This document shows positions 61,101 through 64,000 of a stretch of DNA of 64,000 nt, in pieces. The notes beneath the pieces were generated by a model that saw nothing but the letters and a program-made list of their open reading frames with translations, did no database searches and had not been told where the DNA came from. The translations under genes were made by a program, and so were the position numbers. Source of the DNA: Nemania diffusa (lineage: Eukaryota > Ascomycota > Sordariomycetes > Xylariales > Xylariaceae); assembly GCA_038501195.1 (NCBI GenBank), contig JBBPUQ010000003.1, positions 4,494,501-4,558,500 of the forward strand. The letters are read 5' to 3'. Within the stretch, counting starts at the first letter, position 1. The number at the start of each line of letters is the position of its first letter.

Positions 61101-63420
61101 AGCTTAGATATAGATATACTGATATATCTATATTAACGACTATAAATTAAATATTAAAGCTAAAAAGCAAGCTAATAAGCTTCACTTTAAACAAACTGCT
61201 TTTATCGACTTTTATAAGCTTTAATAATAAAATTGCTATATTTTTGCAGGAAATTAACTTTAGGCTAGAAACTATAGAGCTTATAGTTAACTATAGCTTT
61301 ATTTATATCTTGTTAAGTTTAATTTTTAAAGATTACATTTGCTATTTTACTAAGTTTATTATTTTCGACAGCTTTTTAGTATTTAGCTGCTTGTTTCAGT
61401 AGCTTAAATTTTAAAACTAGATTACTAATACTAACGATATAGCTATCTGGTTTTTAGTTTGTAATATAATAGGTTATATATTTAATATATACGAAGATGT
61501 CGCTGCGGCGTAAACTAGGTGCGATAAATAAACAAAAGCTTTTGCAGCGAAAAAAAAGACTTTGCTTAAAGACAAGTTAAATCTTTAAAGAATTAGCGCA
61601 GGCAGCTAAAAGCTAGTAAATATTTTACATAATATATTAGATATAACATAGAAAATTAAGTACTAGCAGAATATAAAAAAGCATATAGCTTAGCGATATT
61701 TAAATCCTTTGTTTAATAATAGAAACACCGTTTCTGCTTGATATATATAGCTGTTTAATATATATAGCTATTTAAAGATAATATATCGGACATAGCAAGA
61801 AACTTTTAAAATATTGCAAAATATTGCAACATTTAAATACTATATTTAATATATATAGCTGTTTTAATATATAAATAAAAATAGTATATAAATATTTAAG
61901 ACATATTTATAAATATAATATATATAATTTATTATAAAAGCTGCTTTTTTGTTATTTGTTTTTTTTTGCTTTTTCTTTTTTATTTCGATCAACTATTACA
62001 TTTTTAACTTAAAATATAACGCGATTACTTACTATCTATTAATATAAACTTCTTATATTTTTTGAATATTTGTTAAAATGATAGTTTTGTCTAGGTTTAT
62101 TTCTAAAGATCTCTTGAAAAAAAACTAGGCATAAATTAAACCAGAAAATATCGAAAAAAACTTATTAATTAACAGCAAAACGGTCAAAGTTTTTAAAACA
62201 AAGTGTATTATATATAAATTGCAAGTTTTATAATATTTTTAAGCCGATATAATAAATAATTTAGCTGCTTCTGATATAACAGATAGCAATTATTATATTA
62301 CTACTTTATAAAGTTACTTAAACAATATAAGCTAAACAATTAACGATATTTTTAAAGTCGGCTTTATCAAAGTTATTTTTAAATATTAAGTTTAAGCTAA
62401 AAACTTAAATAATATAAACTTAATTGATAAAAAAGTAACAAAGCTGTTGTATTAAGTTGTATAATTTAGAACTAATTATCTTAAAAATATTAGAGCATTT
62501 TTTTCTATCTGAATTTTAAGTTATAAAAAAAAACAGCTTTTGTTATAGAGCTAGCGACTTTAGTTACTAAATGCGATGTTTTCAAAAACCTATTTATCTT
62601 AAAGTTTTAAGCTGTTATATACAACTCTTTTACTGCTAAAGGCATACACTTAAGTTCTTTGTTGCTGCTATGTAACTAATTTTCAATAAGTATTAAAGGC
62701 TCGATTGTCTTAGCTTTAAACTTTGCTTTTGCAGGACCTAAAAAGCGGGAAATTTTGGACGCTTACTGCGCAAAGTATGCCTTAAATCAAAACTTTTGTA
62801 TTTTTGCAGGTTTATGCTTAAGCTTTCTATTATCAGGCAAATCTTATTTAAATACAAATAACCTTAACATCTAAGCTTTAGCTTTAATATTAAAAAAGCT
62901 TAAAAAGCAAGTATAATTTTTTCAAGCTTAATTAAAGTTATATAAAAAGAATATCTAAGCCGATGCTATCTTTTTTACTACTTAAAATATATATTTTTAT
63001 ATCTTGCTACTACAATACAACTAATGCTATATAAATAAAAATGACTTAAGCATTATATACTTAAGTTTAGCTTTTAAATAAAATAAAAATATAAAAGTTT
63101 TAAATGCTAGCTTTATATAACACTTTAGTCAATTAAACTTTGCTAGCTTTTATAGCTATATAAATTAAACTGTTAGTAATACCTATATAAAAAGCAGGTT
63201 TTACAACAGTATATATATATCTCTAAAGCTACAAAATCGCAAAAATAAAACTGCGCTTATAGCATTTTTTCTAAAGTTATATCAAAAACTTTCAAAGCTA
63301 TCGCTAATAAAAAAGCTTACTAAAGCTATCTTTTTTTTTTTTAAAAATATTTTTGTATATAGATATTATTTTCGTTTTATTTTTTAAATTTAAACTAAAT
63401 ACTTTTGCAGCGATTTCTTT

Positions 63421-63853
63421 TTAAATTAAAACTAATCTTTGCTTTTTAGTTTAAACTAGTCCCCTTTACCAAAGTTAAAATTTACCCTATATTTAAATTT
63501 AAACTGATCTTTATTTTTTAGTTCAGATTTAACTCTCCCCTTAGGTTTAAACTAATCTTTGCTTTTAAATTTAAACTGATCTTTTTTACTAAAGTCAAAA
63601 CCTACTTTATACTCAAATTTAGACTGATTTTTGCTTTTTAGTTTAGATTTAACTTTTTTCTTAGGTTTAAACTAATCTTTGCTTTTAAGTTTAAACTAAT
63701 TCTTTTTACTAAAGTCAAAACCCACTTTATATTTAAATTTAGACTGATTTTTGCTTTCTAGTTTAAATTCAACTTTCCTTTTAGGTTCGAATTGATCCCT
63801 ATTTTCAAATTTAAATTTAATTTTTTCTTTAAATTCAAACTGATTTTTATATC
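63421..63853 (-). repeat. 120-bp tandem repeat encoding a decayed 40-residue Lys-rich repeat
   Basis: Copies start at 63421, 63541, 63661 and (partial) 63781, exactly 120 bases apart. Read on the minus strand, all copies share one frame: a Lys-rich repeat with the phrases KSKNQSKF, YKVGFDFSKK, FKSKD and FKPK. The only interruptions are one TAA and several TAG codons. At one of those TAG sites another copy still has CAG (Gln): SKKDQF at 63541-63660 against KKN-stop-F at 63661-63780. C to T at CpA is exactly the RIP change. The array is therefore the remains of a protein-coding repeat in an unknown element or gene. Confidence 0.7.
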
Positions 63854-64000
63854 AAAGTTTCTATTTATTAACCTTTAAAATTTACTTCTTTTATATATCA
63901 AAGTATTTATTTCAAAAAAAAGCCTTTAAATTAAAAATTAATTATACGATCTATTAACAATACTTTTAATGTTTTTGAAACAACTGCTTTTGAATAATTT

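Larger units (their letters stand above)
48346..64000. mobile_element. Extremely A+T-rich, probably RIP-degraded repeat block
   Basis: The block begins within about 30 bases of the last G+C-rich codon of the truncated gene and runs to the window edge. Two tiers are visible. From about 48420 to 51560 the sequence is almost only A and T (for example, one G or C in 49021-49080 by hand count). From about 51560 to 64000 it is less extreme (11 of 60 in 60001-60060). Many of the surviving G and C sit in AGCT, AGC or GCT strings, which contain neither CpA nor TpG; this fits RIP, which mutates CpA. No intact transposon gene, LTR pair or terminal repeat is recognisable. Tandem arrays and short coding relics are listed separately. 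A centromeric or other A+T-rich isochore is an alternative. Confidence 0.75.

Noticed and set aside
1..64000. tRNA, rRNA and CRISPR
   Set aside because: I looked for the tRNA B-box (GGTTCGAATCC-like) with a paired A-box, for rRNA-like stretches and for evenly spaced identical repeats with unique spacers. None was convincing.
48346..64000. Mitochondrial DNA as explanation for the A+T-rich block
   Set aside because: No mitochondrial genes (cox, cob, nad, rRNA, tRNA) are seen, and the block is far more A+T-rich than typical ascomycete mitochondrial coding DNA.

Overview
The window looks like nuclear DNA of a filamentous ascomycete (Pezizomycotina, probably a Sordariomycete; the class is inferred). 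Supporting signs are short introns with GTRNGT donors, CTAAC/CTAAT branch sites and YAG/AAG acceptors, Pezizomycotina-type proteins, gene-poor spacers full of TACCTAGGTA-like motifs, and a 15.7 kb extremely A+T-rich block that resembles RIP (repeat-induced point mutation) damage. I saw no tRNA, rRNA, CRISPR array or bacterial-type operon. All gene models are spliced by eye from reading frame, splice consensus and family conservation.

Layout. 0.9-3.5 kb: Bni4-like protein phosphatase 1 scaffold (+). 3.5-8.4 kb: gene-poor, with a decayed F-box-like relic near 5.2-5.7 kb. 8.4-10.3 kb: tRNA-dihydrouridine synthase Dus1 (+). 11.3-17.6 kb: three minus-strand genes (polytopic membrane protein, salicylate-hydroxylase-like FAD monooxygenase, SnoaL/NTF2-like protein), with a 436-bp terminal-inverted-repeat element between the last two. 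18.3-21.1 kb: splicing factor Cwc22 (-). 21.9-22.4 kb: Dpm2, divergent from Cwc22. 23.1-26.6 kb: large beta-propeller-like protein (-). 29.4-30.0 kb: second SnoaL-like protein (-). 30.7-33.3 kb: long ING-family PHD protein (-). 33.9-34.9 kb: bactofilin-like protein (-). 35.6-37.1 kb: membrane protein of unknown function (-). 38.4-40.0 kb: C2H2 zinc-finger protein (-). 40-47.8 kb: gene-poor spacer. 47.8-48.3 kb: the start of a Par32/DUF3602-like gene that runs straight into the A+T-rich block. 48.35-64 kb: the A+T-rich block, with no intact gene but several tandem arrays and decayed coding relics.

Most genes are dispersed housekeeping functions: polarity scaffold, tRNA modification, splicing, dolichol-phosphate-mannose synthesis, chromatin reading and transcription. 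The only neighbours that might share a pathway are the membrane protein, FAD monooxygenase and SnoaL-like gene at 11.3-17.6 kb. This combination also occurs in fungal secondary-metabolite clusters, but no backbone synthase is present here.

Points most worth a second look: the gene truncated at the A+T-rich border; a 120-bp tandem repeat at 63.4-63.85 kb that still reads as a 40-residue lysine-rich repeat in which CAG has become TAG; the terminal-inverted-repeat element with a 6-bp target duplication; and the fungal bactofilin-like gene.
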